Assembly: GCA_034927285.1 (NCBI GenBank)
Contig: JAYFQF010000014.1
Location: forward strand, 82,577 to 146,576
Source of the DNA: JAYFQF01 sp034927285
GTDB taxonomy: Bacteria; Bacillota; Peptococcia; DRI-13; UBA5745
Length of the DNA stretch: 64,000 nucleotides
Direction of reading: 5' to 3'
Part shown: positions 35,385 through 42,695 of the stretch, piece by piece
Numbering within the stretch: position 1 is the first letter of the stretch
Layout: every line of letters starts with the position of its first letter
Made by a program: the position numbers and the translations under genes
Notes under the pieces: generated by a model
Databases searched by the model: none
The model's input: only the letters and a program-made list of their open reading frames with translations
Told to the model about the DNA's origin: nothing

Positions 35385-36533
35385 CTATTCAATCAGATCC
35401 ACCACCGCTACTTTCAGTTCCAGATCGGTAACCTTTGCGGCGTCGGTATCTTTTTTCAGGGAAGAAGCTAACCCTTCTGTGTCTTCGGCCAGCCTGGCGA
35501 GTATTTTCTCGTAATCCGCCTGACTGAAGGTTTTAAACCGGGAAGTGGCCATCGGCAGCCTTACCCCCTGCTCCTTAGCCGACCTGACCACGACCTGGCC
35601 GCCGGGAAATTCGTTTTTATAGAACTTGTCTGCGGCGTCATAAACCGATTCAGCCAAGCCCTTCATGCAGGATGTGATAACGGAGCCGGAAAGCTCCGAT
35701 TGATCGGCGTCCACGCCAACGGCATATTTTCCGGTTTGTTCGGCTGCGGTAAATACCGACAGCCCCATTGCGCCGCCGCAGCCAAAAATGACTTCCACCC
35801 CTTCTTCATACCAGGAAGCCGCCAGAGCCTGGACCTGGGAGCCGGCTTCAAAAGCGCCGGTATTCTGATATTTAATTTTGACCTCCCCGGCCTTCAAGCC
35901 CAGCTCCCGGGCTGCCAGATCGGCGCCCTGGACAAAGCCGTAACCAAAGCGCACCACCGAGGGGACGGCCATGCCTCCCAAAAAGCCCAGGTTACGGTAA
36001 CCATCCTTTACGCAGGCATAGCCCGCCAAAAAGCCGCCCTGTTCTTCCGCATAAAGGATGCAGTACACATTTGGCCCCTGCCGGGAGCCTTGGGAACCGT
36101 CCTTTTGCGGGGTGGCGTCCAATAAGACAAATTTTACATCCGGATAAAGGTCCTGGGCCTGATAAACCGCCCCGGCCATGGGTGAACCGGGGGTAACGAT
36201 CAGCTTAGCCCCTCCTTTGACCGCCAGGTCAATGGCGTCCACAAAGGCGTCCGTATCCTTTGCCGCCGGTTTGTAATATTTATAGGTGACGCCGTTCTCC
36301 TCGGCATACTTTTTCAGGCCTTCAAAAGAGTATTGATTAAAGGACTGATCGTCGATATCTCCTATACCGGTAACCAGGGCCAATTCATAGTTCTTGATAT
36401 CGGTGGCGGGTTCAGCCTTTTTCTGGGTGGCGCCGGCGACGGCTTTCCGGTTTTTGGCGGTACCGCAGCCATTTAAACTGAACAAAAAAAGCAGCGCCAG
36501 GAATAAAGTCAACGCTTTCCTTAGCTTTTTCAT
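35385..36533 (-). CDS. BMP family nucleoside-binding lipoprotein
   Basis: A 382-residue basic-membrane-protein (PnrA/BmpA) family binding protein. Signal peptide with lipobox LNGC (Cys23), then ELALVTGIGDIDDQSFNQYSFEGLKKYAEE, the usual start of the ligand-binding domain, and a DADQSEL segment. Members bind nucleosides for an ABC importer, and the deoC-cdd-pdp context supports this. No permease or ATPase genes are beside it, so the importer must be encoded elsewhere. Confidence 0.9.
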   Translation of the reverse strand: MKKLRKALTLFLALLFLFSLNGCGTAKNRKAVAGATQKKAEPATDIKNYELALVTGIGDIDDQSFNQYSFEGLKKYAEENGVTYKYYKPAAKDTDAFVDAIDLAVKGGAKLIVTPGSPMAGAVYQAQDLYPDVKFVLLDATPQKDGSQGSRQGPNVYCILYAEEQGGFLAGYACVKDGYRNLGFLGGMAVPSVVRFGYGFVQGADLAARELGLKAGEVKIKYQNTGAFEAGSQVQALAASWYEEGVEVIFGCGGAMGLSVFTAAEQTGKYAVGVDADQSELSGSVITSCMKGLAESVYDAADKFYKNEFPGGQVVVRSAKEQGVRLPMATSRFKTFSQADYEKILARLAEDTEGLASSLKKDTDAAKVTDLELKVAVVDLIE

Positions 36534-36606
36534 CGGCTTCCCCTCAATCTTAATTTCTTCTATCTGAGTGAATCGAAATCTGCCGCCTGAAGGGTCTTAA
36601 AAAGTC

Positions 36607-37059
36607 TCAGTCCTTGCGGGCGTCCGGCACCGTTTCCGGGCCGAAGCCAAAGGGCAAAAGCTCCCCCAGGCTAAGTACCTTGTAGTCCTCTCCCGGCCCG
36701 GCTATCGCCACGGGGAAATCTTCGCTGCAGAACTCCCGCAGCACCTGCCGGCAAACGCCGCAGGGCGTAAAATAATCAAGCTCCCCAAGCTCCTTATCCC
36801 GATGGCCCCCTGCCACCGCCAAGGCTTTAAAGCGCAGGCAGCCTTCCGAAACCGCCTTGAACACAGCGGTTCGTTCGGCGCAGTTGGTGGGGGAATAGGC
36901 GGCGGACTCGACATTACAGCCGGTAAAAACCCGGCCGTCCTCCGCCAGCAGGGCCGCGCCGACCTGATAGCCGGAATAGGGCGCATAAGCGCGCTTTCTG
37001 GCCCTGGCTGCCGCAGCCAGCAGAGCGGAAAAATCCACATCGTCCTTTTCGTAAATCAT
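36607..37059 (-). CDS. cdd: cytidine deaminase
   Basis: A 150-residue tetrameric-type zinc cytidine deaminase giving uridine or deoxyuridine plus ammonia. Catalytic NCAERTAVFK (zinc Cys and proton-shuttle Glu) and PCGVCRQVLREF (two zinc Cys) are intact, and YSGYQVGAALL precedes them. ATG 37059 has GGGAGG upstream; a longer frame upstream is rejected. It follows deoC after 74 bp. Confidence 0.95.
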   Translation of the reverse strand: MIYEKDDVDFSALLAAAARARKRAYAPYSGYQVGAALLAEDGRVFTGCNVESAAYSPTNCAERTAVFKAVSEGCLRFKALAVAGGHRDKELGELDYFTPCGVCRQVLREFCSEDFPVAIAGPGEDYKVLSLGELLPFGFGPETVPDARKD

Positions 37060-37133
37060 AAATTCCTCCCGGCACTTTTCGTGACTAATTATACACGATG
37101 GAAAAAGAAACCGCCACCCCTCATTTCCGCAGC

Positions 37134-37805
37134 TCAATTTTCGCCGGCTTCTTCGTCCTGCAAAAGCTTTACCGCAGAGCTGGACCCCAGCCGTGCGCAG
37201 CCAGCCTGCAAAAAATCCGTCAGTTGCTTTTTCGTACGAATCCCGCCGGCAGCCTTTATCTTTACGCCGGGGCCGATATACCGTTTAAATAGTTCAACGT
37301 CGGTCAGTACGGCGCCGCCGCTGCCAAAGCCGGTGGAGGTTTTGATATAGTCGGCGCCTCCTTCGTTAACACAGCGGCAAAGCTGTATTTTTTCCTGTTC
37401 CGTCAGATAGCAGGCTTCCACGATCACCTTCAGGACCCGGCGGCCGCAGGCTTCCTTGACCACCCGGATCTCACCGGACACTTTACCGAAGTCGCCGTTT
37501 TTAACATCCGTAAGATTTACTACCAGGTCCACTTCATCGGCCCCTTGCCGGAGGGCCTCTTTAGTCTCAAAAACTTTTACCTCCGTCGTATGATAACCCA
37601 AAGGGAAGCCGATCACCGTGCAGATATTCAGTTTGGGAAATTCCTTTCTCACCCTGGCCACATAGGCCGGCGGGATACAGACGGAAGCTGTCCGGTACTC
37701 CAGGGCCTCCCGGCAAAGCTGGCGGATCTGGGACCAGGTGGCGGCCGGATTCAACTGAGTATGATCCACCGCGGCAAGGATCTCGGCATTGGTGATTTTA
37801 TCCAT
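37134..37805 (-). CDS. deoC: deoxyribose-phosphate aldolase
   Basis: A 223-residue class I aldolase cleaving 2-deoxyribose-5-phosphate to glyceraldehyde-3-phosphate and acetaldehyde. Schiff-base K155 lies in ADYIKTSTGFGSGGA; D93 in EVDLVVNL and the lysine of VKIKAAGGIRT complete the proton relay. ATG 37805 has GGGAGG upstream; a GTG six codons earlier contains this site and is rejected. It is the first gene of the nucleoside run and starts just after a dispersed repeat that supplies an extended -10 motif. Confidence 0.95.
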   Translation of the reverse strand: MDKITNAEILAAVDHTQLNPAATWSQIRQLCREALEYRTASVCIPPAYVARVRKEFPKLNICTVIGFPLGYHTTEVKVFETKEALRQGADEVDLVVNLTDVKNGDFGKVSGEIRVVKEACGRRVLKVIVEACYLTEQEKIQLCRCVNEGGADYIKTSTGFGSGGAVLTDVELFKRYIGPGVKIKAAGGIRTKKQLTDFLQAGCARLGSSSAVKLLQDEEAGEN

Positions 37806-37841
37806 AATTTTTCCTCCCGTCACACCACGTATCTGTTGAAT

Positions 37842-37850
37842 ATTATATCA
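37842..37850 (-). promoter_or_regulatory. extended -10 element at the repeat boundary before deoC
   Basis: TGATATAAT on the minus strand (TGn-TATAAT) at the edge of the dispersed repeat, about 37 nt before the deoC ATG. No good -35 at 16-18 bp. The same element occurs at the ends of other repeat copies. Confidence 0.4.
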
Positions 37851-37954
37851 TGAATTCTGTTCTCAACGCGGCCGGCTCCCTAAATCCGCTATAACCGCGC
37901 GGCCCGCCGCGGGCGGAGAATGATGATGAATCCACGCAGTTTATTTTATCATGA
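37844..37954 (-). repeat. dispersed intergenic repeat, copy 1
   Basis: A unit of about 110 bp bounded by TATATCATGA and TTTATCATGA. Inside are AACGCGGCCGG, a central hairpin CCCGCCGCGGGCGG and ATGATGATGAATCCACGCAGT. It matches copies at 44263-44373 and 63665-63815. It lies upstream of deoC. Confidence 0.75.
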
Positions 37955-37976
37955 TGGGATCCCCTTTCTAAACAGA

Positions 37977-38004
37977 AAAGAAGATCTGTTGCCAGATCTT
38001 CTTT
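37977..38004 (-). terminator. terminator of the cysteine-desulfidase-like gene
   Basis: 12-bp perfect stem AAAGAAGATCTG (37977-37988) / CAGATCTTCTTT (37993-38004) with a TTGC loop; T-rich on the minus-strand exit side (TTCTTTTCTG). Confidence 0.75.
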
Positions 38005-38054
38005 ATCACCGGAGCATTATGCCGGTATTCGTTATTTTCGCTTCATCGCATAGA

Positions 38055-39356
38055 TCAGCCGACTCTGGCTTGTTTGCGCTGCAGGATCTCGATCAACGCC
38101 TGGTCCTGATTGGCCATGCCTTTGGTACATAGGATAGCCACATTTTCCACGGTCTCCTTCAACGTACAGGAAACGATGCCTTCTTCTTTGCCTACCTCCA
38201 CGCCTTCCAGCGCCAGCAGGGCCGCCAGGACTGATTCGCTGGCAGAGGACGCCAGCTTAAATGCGCAGCCTCCTTTTGCCCCGTCGCAAATCATGCCGGC
38301 CAGGTTAGCCATCATGTTTCTGGTGGCAGCTTCCACTTGCTCGGGGCTGCCCCCCAGCATCCAGGCTACGGCGCCGGCTACGCCCAGACCGGCAGCGATA
38401 GCGCAACCGCAAATCGGCGTCAGTTTGCCGATAAACTGTTTCACATAGGCGGTGATCAGGTTGCCTAAGGCCAAACCTCGCAGCACCTTTTCCTTGGATA
38501 GTTTTCGTTCTTCCGCCACCAGGGCGATAGGTAAAGAGACCAAAATGCCTTGATTACCGCTGCCGGTAGTGCTCATCACCGGCTGCTTGATTCCTCCCAT
38601 CCTGCCGTCGCAGGCAGCGGCTACCTCAATCCGTATCCGGGTCAGGAGATCGCCGCCCATAGCATGGGCATCCATCAGCGACTTTACGGCCCAGCCTAAA
38701 CCTAAGCCCGCCCTCTGTTTTAATCCCTCGGCAGCCATGGCTTTATTCATCTTCACGCCTTCCAGCAAAAACTCCAGATCATCCACCGGCAGCTGTTCCG
38801 CCAAAACCACCAAATCCCGTAATTCCCGGGAGGTCAGGTTGGTATTGGCAGGCCTTGACTCCTGGCCAGGCAGGCGATCGGGGCAGACCATAATCGGTCG
38901 TCCGTTCAATGCAGCCCGCGTCATATTGGTATGGTACTTTTCCGTCCAGGTTTCCGCCTCCCGCTTTTTGCCCTTTGCTTTTACATGAAGATAAAATTTC
39001 TCCGGCGCAGGCTCCAGTACAACGATTTTGACCTTATCTTCTGCCAGAAGCCCTTTTGCCGCCGCCAGGCATTCCGGAGTCATTTCCTCAAAAAGCTGCA
39101 GTTCCAGCCGGGCATTGGGCAATACCGCTCCTAATGCGGCTGCCAAGGCCACCCCTGATTCACCGGTACCGGGGATCGTCACTGCAAAAGCGTTTTTATA
39201 GATATTACCGGACAATTCCACCTCCAGACTGACCGGTTCTTCCTGCAGATAATCCATGGTTCGGGCTGCCGCCAAGGCGATAGCCGCCGGTTCCGTACAC
39301 CCAATGGCAGGTTTCAGTTCTGCGTGCAGTAACTCCAAACATTCGGCTGTATTCAT
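38055..39356 (-). CDS. L-cysteine desulfidase / UPF0597 (YhaM/CyuA-like) family protein
   Basis: A 433-residue protein of the UPF0597 family, whose characterised members degrade L-cysteine to pyruvate, sulfide and ammonia with an Fe-S cluster. Conserved segments: LKPAIGCTEPAAIALAAA near residues 15-32, MSTTGSGNQGILVSLPI, LTPICGCAIAAGLGVAGAVA and MICDGAKGGCAFKLASS; the cysteines in CTEP, CGC and CDGAKGGC are candidate cluster ligands. Length fits. It is divergent from the sigma-54-controlled transporter and has its own terminator. Confidence 0.85.
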   Translation of the reverse strand: MNTAECLELLHAELKPAIGCTEPAAIALAAARTMDYLQEEPVSLEVELSGNIYKNAFAVTIPGTGESGVALAAALGAVLPNARLELQLFEEMTPECLAAAKGLLAEDKVKIVVLEPAPEKFYLHVKAKGKKREAETWTEKYHTNMTRAALNGRPIMVCPDRLPGQESRPANTNLTSRELRDLVVLAEQLPVDDLEFLLEGVKMNKAMAAEGLKQRAGLGLGWAVKSLMDAHAMGGDLLTRIRIEVAAACDGRMGGIKQPVMSTTGSGNQGILVSLPIALVAEERKLSKEKVLRGLALGNLITAYVKQFIGKLTPICGCAIAAGLGVAGAVAWMLGGSPEQVEAATRNMMANLAGMICDGAKGGCAFKLASSASESVLAALLALEGVEVGKEEGIVSCTLKETVENVAILCTKGMANQDQALIEILQRKQARVG

Positions 39357-39474
39357 GATGAGCCTCTCCTTATCCCTTATTCGGCGACGGCACTGGGGGC
39401 CGGTGCGCCTCCGTCCCTATCTTGACTAAATTATATCGCACCATAAAGTTTGGCGGAAGCGAGAAACAACTCAA

Positions 39475-39542
39475 AAAGACCTTTCGGCATAAAAAGAGTT
39501 TCGATACACTTGGCCGAGGGCTTCAGCCAAAAGACGGTCTTT
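39475..39542. other. nested stem-loop upstream of the cysteine-desulfidase-like gene
   Basis: Outer arms AAAGACC (39475-39481) and GGTCTTT (39536-39542); inner arms TTGGC (39510-39514) and GCCAA (39526-39530). It could be part of a regulatory leader on the minus strand. No known riboswitch recognised. Confidence 0.35.
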
Positions 39543-39659
39543 GTTTCGGCTATCCTTTTTAAACAGCGCCGGACGAAAATTCAAATATCTTATTTTGGGG
39601 CCGGTTTATGGCCGGACAGCGGCTGGGCGAATGATCGGATTAACGATTCCCATGATCTT

Positions 39660-39701
39660 ACATTGTTAAAATAACAATATTTATTTTTATTTTAACAATG
39701 T
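39660..39701. promoter_or_regulatory. 15-bp perfect dyad, possible distal enhancer
   Basis: ACATTGTTAAAATAA (39660-39674) and TTATTTTAACAATGT (39687-39701) with a 12-nt AT-rich centre. Centred about 190 bp before the expected sigma-54 transcription start. Confidence 0.55.
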
Positions 39702-39738
39702 TGATCTACCCGGCATGATAAAACAAACTTTGGCCGTT

Positions 39739-39803
39739 TTTCTAAAACTGAACCCGAAAAACATTCCTGAATCGAGAATGTTTTTCGGGTTCAGTTTTAG
39801 AAA
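39739..39803. promoter_or_regulatory. 28-bp perfect inverted repeat, possible activator-binding site
   Basis: Arms 39739-39766 and 39776-39803 are exact complements over 28 bp (outer TTTCTAAAACTG / CAGTTTTAGAAA, inner AACATTC / GAATGTT) with a 9-nt loop. It lies between divergent genes, so it is not needed as a terminator and no T-run follows. Centred about 98 bp upstream of the expected start site, a normal place for a sigma-54 enhancer. Confidence 0.65.
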
Positions 39804-39842
39804 TTCCGCGCAAAACCAGCCATTTTCGCCTCGCACGCTCTC

Positions 39843-39858
39843 TGGCATGTTATTTGCT
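39843..39858 (+). promoter_or_regulatory. sigma-54 (-24/-12) promoter
   Basis: TGGCATG-N4-TTGCT with GG at 39844-39845 and GC at 39856-39857. It matches the consensus TGGCACG-N4-TTGCW with one change and exact spacing. Transcription would start near 39869. The activator is encoded two genes downstream. Confidence 0.8.
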
Positions 39859-39991
39859 TTAGTCTTTAGTCAGGTCTTCATATTCCGCTTTGCCGCATTG
39901 TCAAGTCCAGAGAAAAGGAGGGGGAGGATGACCTTCTGGCAATGCAGGCTGAAGCTTATTCATAATAACCCCAATTAAGGAGGTATATTAT

Positions 39992-41386
39992 ATGATTATC
40001 GTAATAATTCCTATCGCTGTCCTCTTATTGGTCATATTATGCAAAAAAATACCGGTTATTGGCGGCAATCTGGTTGTAGCGCTTATCTTAACCGGAGCCC
40101 TTTCATTATTATTAGGGAAGGTATTCAATCCTGTCGATTGGGTCAGCGCTCTGATCGACGGCATAGACCGTATTGCCTGGGTCCTGGCTCTTTCCTTTTT
40201 CGGCAGTCTGTATTCCGAGGCCCAGGTCGAGCTGGGCACTGTCAATACCATTATGTCCTCACTGAAGGCCCGGTTCAAGGATTCCCCTAAGGCAATGGTC
40301 ATCTGCATTGTGTTAGTGCTTGTATTGGCCGGCTCCCTTCTGGGAGACGCCATCGCCGCCTCAACGGTAGTGGGGGTGCTGACCATAGGAACATTGGCAA
40401 GTATCGGCTTGACCGGTGAGATGATTTGTGCAATTATCGTGATGGGAGCGGCAATGGGCTCGATCATGCCGCCTATGACCCAGGCCCTGGCATTGGCTTC
40501 CGCCTTAGTCGGAACAGATCCGGACCCGGTTTTTAAGCTTGGCTATCTTACCGTCGGTATTGTGGTGGTAGTTACCTGCATATATATTTATTATTATATG
40601 CTGCGGAACGTAAAGAAAATGGAAATCCCCACAGAAAAAAAGGCCTCGCAGATTCTGCGGGAAAATTGGACAACTTTAATTCCTTTATTCGCTTTAATCC
40701 TGGTGGTGTTCTTCAGAACCATCAACGGGCCTCTCAAATTTGATCTCATGGTCGAACTGCTGAAAAGCATTCCCGGACCGGGAGACGCCGGCGGCGAAGG
40801 CGGTTTTTATGGCTTATTGACCACTATTCCTATTTTAAAAGGCATCGCCAACGGGATCGTCCTGTGCATTATCTTTGCCATCCTGGTCTGCTTCCTCTTT
40901 CCAAAGGTTCACCGTAACGCCGGGCGGGTATTGAAAAACGGAACGAAAAATGTCAGCAAGACCTTGGCGATCCAGGCCGGAGCCGGTTTCATGCTGGGCT
41001 GTTTCTATATGGGCGGGCAAATCGAAACTGTGCAGGCATTTGCTCAAGGCCTTGATGTTCGTGTCCTGATCTGGGGAGGCGCCGTGGCGTTGACTCTGAT
41101 CGGTATGCTGACCGGTTCCCAGTCCACCGCCCAAAATACGATCTTCACCTTTTTAGGGCCCGCCTTAGTATCCATTGGGATAAATCCCACAATAGCGGCG
41201 TTGGCCGGAGCGCATATCGCCGCGGCTGGTCAGGGAGCCCCTCCCGCGGACCTTACCACCTTTGTCGTCGCCGGAATCGTGGGCGGAGCAATCGGGAAAA
41301 AGGTGGATCCTTTGGTATCCATGTTCTATTCTTTGCCCATGTGCATCGCGTTATTTATTGTGGGTATGGTTGCCTTGTACATTTAA
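39992..41386 (+). CDS. ion-transporter superfamily permease (TRAP DctM-like), about 12 TM
   Basis: A 464-residue membrane protein with about twelve hydrophobic segments. LLGDAIAASTVVGVLTIGTLASIGLTGEMICAI and GSIMPPMTQALALASALVG resemble the two pseudo-symmetric halves of large TRAP/DctM or other IT-superfamily carriers; a second half holds MLTGSQSTAQNTIFTFLGP and GAPPADLTTFVVAG. No TRAP small subunit or binding protein is adjacent, so it may work alone. It is driven by a sigma-54 promoter and co-transcribed with a racemase-like gene, so a carboxylic or amino acid is the likely cargo. AAGGAGG precedes the ATG. Confidence 0.75.
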   Translation: MIIVIIPIAVLLLVILCKKIPVIGGNLVVALILTGALSLLLGKVFNPVDWVSALIDGIDRIAWVLALSFFGSLYSEAQVELGTVNTIMSSLKARFKDSPKAMVICIVLVLVLAGSLLGDAIAASTVVGVLTIGTLASIGLTGEMICAIIVMGAAMGSIMPPMTQALALASALVGTDPDPVFKLGYLTVGIVVVVTCIYIYYYMLRNVKKMEIPTEKKASQILRENWTTLIPLFALILVVFFRTINGPLKFDLMVELLKSIPGPGDAGGEGGFYGLLTTIPILKGIANGIVLCIIFAILVCFLFPKVHRNAGRVLKNGTKNVSKTLAIQAGAGFMLGCFYMGGQIETVQAFAQGLDVRVLIWGGAVALTLIGMLTGSQSTAQNTIFTFLGPALVSIGINPTIAALAGAHIAAAGQGAPPADLTTFVVAGIVGGAIGKKVDPLVSMFYSLPMCIALFIVGMVALYI

Positions 41387-41418
41387 GCTCATAAAAATTA
41401 TTTACGGAGGGACGCACC

Positions 41419-42150
41419 ATGATGATCAGAGGCGGATACACAAATTACGGTCAGGATATCGGGATTTTAATGCTGGACACAAAATTTCCCAGGATTCCCG
41501 GCGACATCGGCAATGCAAAAACCTACCCCGGAATCAATGTACGTTATAAACTGGTCAAGGGGGCGGAGGCGCCTAAGATCATGGGCAAAGCGCCGGCGGA
41601 AGAAGTTTTACAGCCATTTATCAGCGCCGCCCAGGAACTGGAGGCCGAAGGAGTAAAAGCAATCACCACCAGCTGCGGATTTCTCGCCGCGTATCAGCGA
41701 ATATTGGCAGACGCCGTGAATGTTCCCGTATTTACCTCGGCTCTTATGCTGGCCCCTTTGATCCATACCATGATCAATAAAAATAAAAAAATCGGAATTT
41801 TTACCGAGCGGGCCTGGAATATGACCGAAGAACATTTTAATCAGGTCGGCTGGTCATCCAAAAATATTCCCGTCGCCGTCAGCGGTATGCTGGAGGGGTC
41901 CAAATTTCCGGCTTTGTTCATTGACAACGGCATTGAAGAAGACTTTGACGAGCTGGAAAAATGCATGGCAGAAATCACCCGGCGTCATATGAAAGAGCAT
42001 CCTGATACCGGAGCAATTATTTTCGAATGCACAAATTTCGGTCCCTGGAGCCGTTTGGTCCAGGACATTTCCCGGGTGCCGGTCTTTGGCATCAACCAGC
42101 TTTTGGAATATTTGGCTTCCTGTGTTGACATTTGCAACTACATCAAATAA
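41419..42150 (+). CDS. aspartate/glutamate racemase superfamily protein
   Basis: A 243-residue member of the Asp/Glu/hydantoin racemase superfamily. The two catalytic cysteines are visible in VKAITTSCGFLAAYQ (first half) and GAIIFECTNFGPWSRL (second half). The superfamily includes amino-acid and hydantoin racemases, maleate isomerase and arylmalonate decarboxylase, so the reaction is open. Gene is 32 bp after the permease and behind GGAGGG. Its likely job is to convert the imported acid. Confidence 0.85.
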   Translation: MMIRGGYTNYGQDIGILMLDTKFPRIPGDIGNAKTYPGINVRYKLVKGAEAPKIMGKAPAEEVLQPFISAAQELEAEGVKAITTSCGFLAAYQRILADAVNVPVFTSALMLAPLIHTMINKNKKIGIFTERAWNMTEEHFNQVGWSSKNIPVAVSGMLEGSKFPALFIDNGIEEDFDELEKCMAEITRRHMKEHPDTGAIIFECTNFGPWSRLVQDISRVPVFGINQLLEYLASCVDICNYIK

Positions 42151-42190
42151 TTTATCTGACGAAAAACCCAATAGTTCCAGCCTTTAATCG

Positions 42191-42227
42191 GCTATCCCGT
42201 GATGGAAATTGCGGGGTAGCTCCTTTT
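42191..42227 (+). terminator. putative terminator after the racemase-like gene
   Basis: GCTATCCCGT (42191-42200) pairs with GCGGGGTAGC (42211-42220) with two wobble pairs, followed by TCCTTTTG. Moderate terminator. Confidence 0.55.
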
Positions 42228-42238
42228 GCTCTGTGCCC

Positions 42239-42267
42239 TTGAAAGCCGGTTAATTTTTTTATATAAT
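42239..42267 (+). promoter_or_regulatory. sigma-A promoter of the sigma-54 activator gene
   Basis: TTGAAA (42239-42244), 17-bp spacer, TATAAT (42262-42267). The activator is thus made independently of the promoter it is expected to control. Confidence 0.75.
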
Positions 42268-42329
42268 TCAAGAAATATCCTCGTTATGTTTTCTTAAATT
42301 TTTTCAAAATTCAGAAGGGGTTCTGTGCA

Positions 42330-42695
42330 ATGTCTTTGGAACAGCTTTCTCAAAACAAATTTAATAACATGATTCTGAATGCCATCCGGGAATTCGCCAC
42401 GGAAGGGATTCAGATCGCCGATGCCCAAGGCAACTATATTTTCTGCAATCAAGCCTTCAGCACCATTACCAAGCTGCCGGTGGAAGAACGTCTGGGTAAA
42501 AATGTTTTCGACGTTCAGCCCGACGGCGCTATCGCCACTGCTTTGCGTACCGGGCAGCCGGTCTACGGACACATCAATGCCTCAACCTCCGACTGTATCA
42601 TGATCTCCAACGCGTCCCCTATCCGGGACGAATCCGGAAAATCCTGGGGGCCATCAGCGTATTTAATGACAAAACAAGTTATATCACCATGGTAA
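42330..42695 (+). CDS. sigma-54 activator, N-terminal PAS fragment (frameshifted)
   Basis: The first 104 residues are a PAS sensor domain: EGIQIADAQGNYIFCNQAFSTITKLPVEERLGKNVFDV and SNASPIRDESGK. After GGAAAA at 42636-42641 the reading frame shifts: the frame here ends in unrelated SWGPSAYLMTKQ, while the +1 frame continues naturally as ILGAISVFNDKTSYITMV and joins the AAA+ fragment. One extra A in the A4 run (42638-42641) would restore a protein of about 470 residues. So this is one gene split by a one-base deletion, real or a sequencing error. Confidence 0.8.
   Translation: MSLEQLSQNKFNNMILNAIREFATEGIQIADAQGNYIFCNQAFSTITKLPVEERLGKNVFDVQPDGAIATALRTGQPVYGHINASTSDCIMISNASPIRDESGKSWGPSAYLMTKQVISPW

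Larger units (their letters stand above)
39357..39991. other. 635-bp divergent regulatory region with several dyads
   Basis: Separates the cysteine-desulfidase-like gene from the transporter gene. From left to right it holds a TATAAT on the minus strand (39430-39435), a structured segment (39475-39542), a 15-bp dyad (39660-39701), a perfect 28-bp dyad (39739-39803) and a sigma-54 promoter (39843-39858). A non-coding leader of about 120 nt precedes the transporter gene, whose ribosome binding site is AAGGAGG. Confidence 0.7.

Noticed and set aside
34191..35471. 426-codon plus-strand frame opposite pdp
   Set aside because: Shadow of pdp in another frame; His/Gln/Arg-rich with no motif and no ribosome binding site.
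39739..39803. 28-bp inverted repeat as a terminator
   Set aside because: It lies between divergent genes where no transcript needs ending, and no T-run follows on either strand.
42636..42641. Programmed frameshift in the sigma-54 activator
   Set aside because: GGAAAAT is not a strong slippery heptamer and no downstream stimulatory stem was seen; a deletion or read error is simpler.
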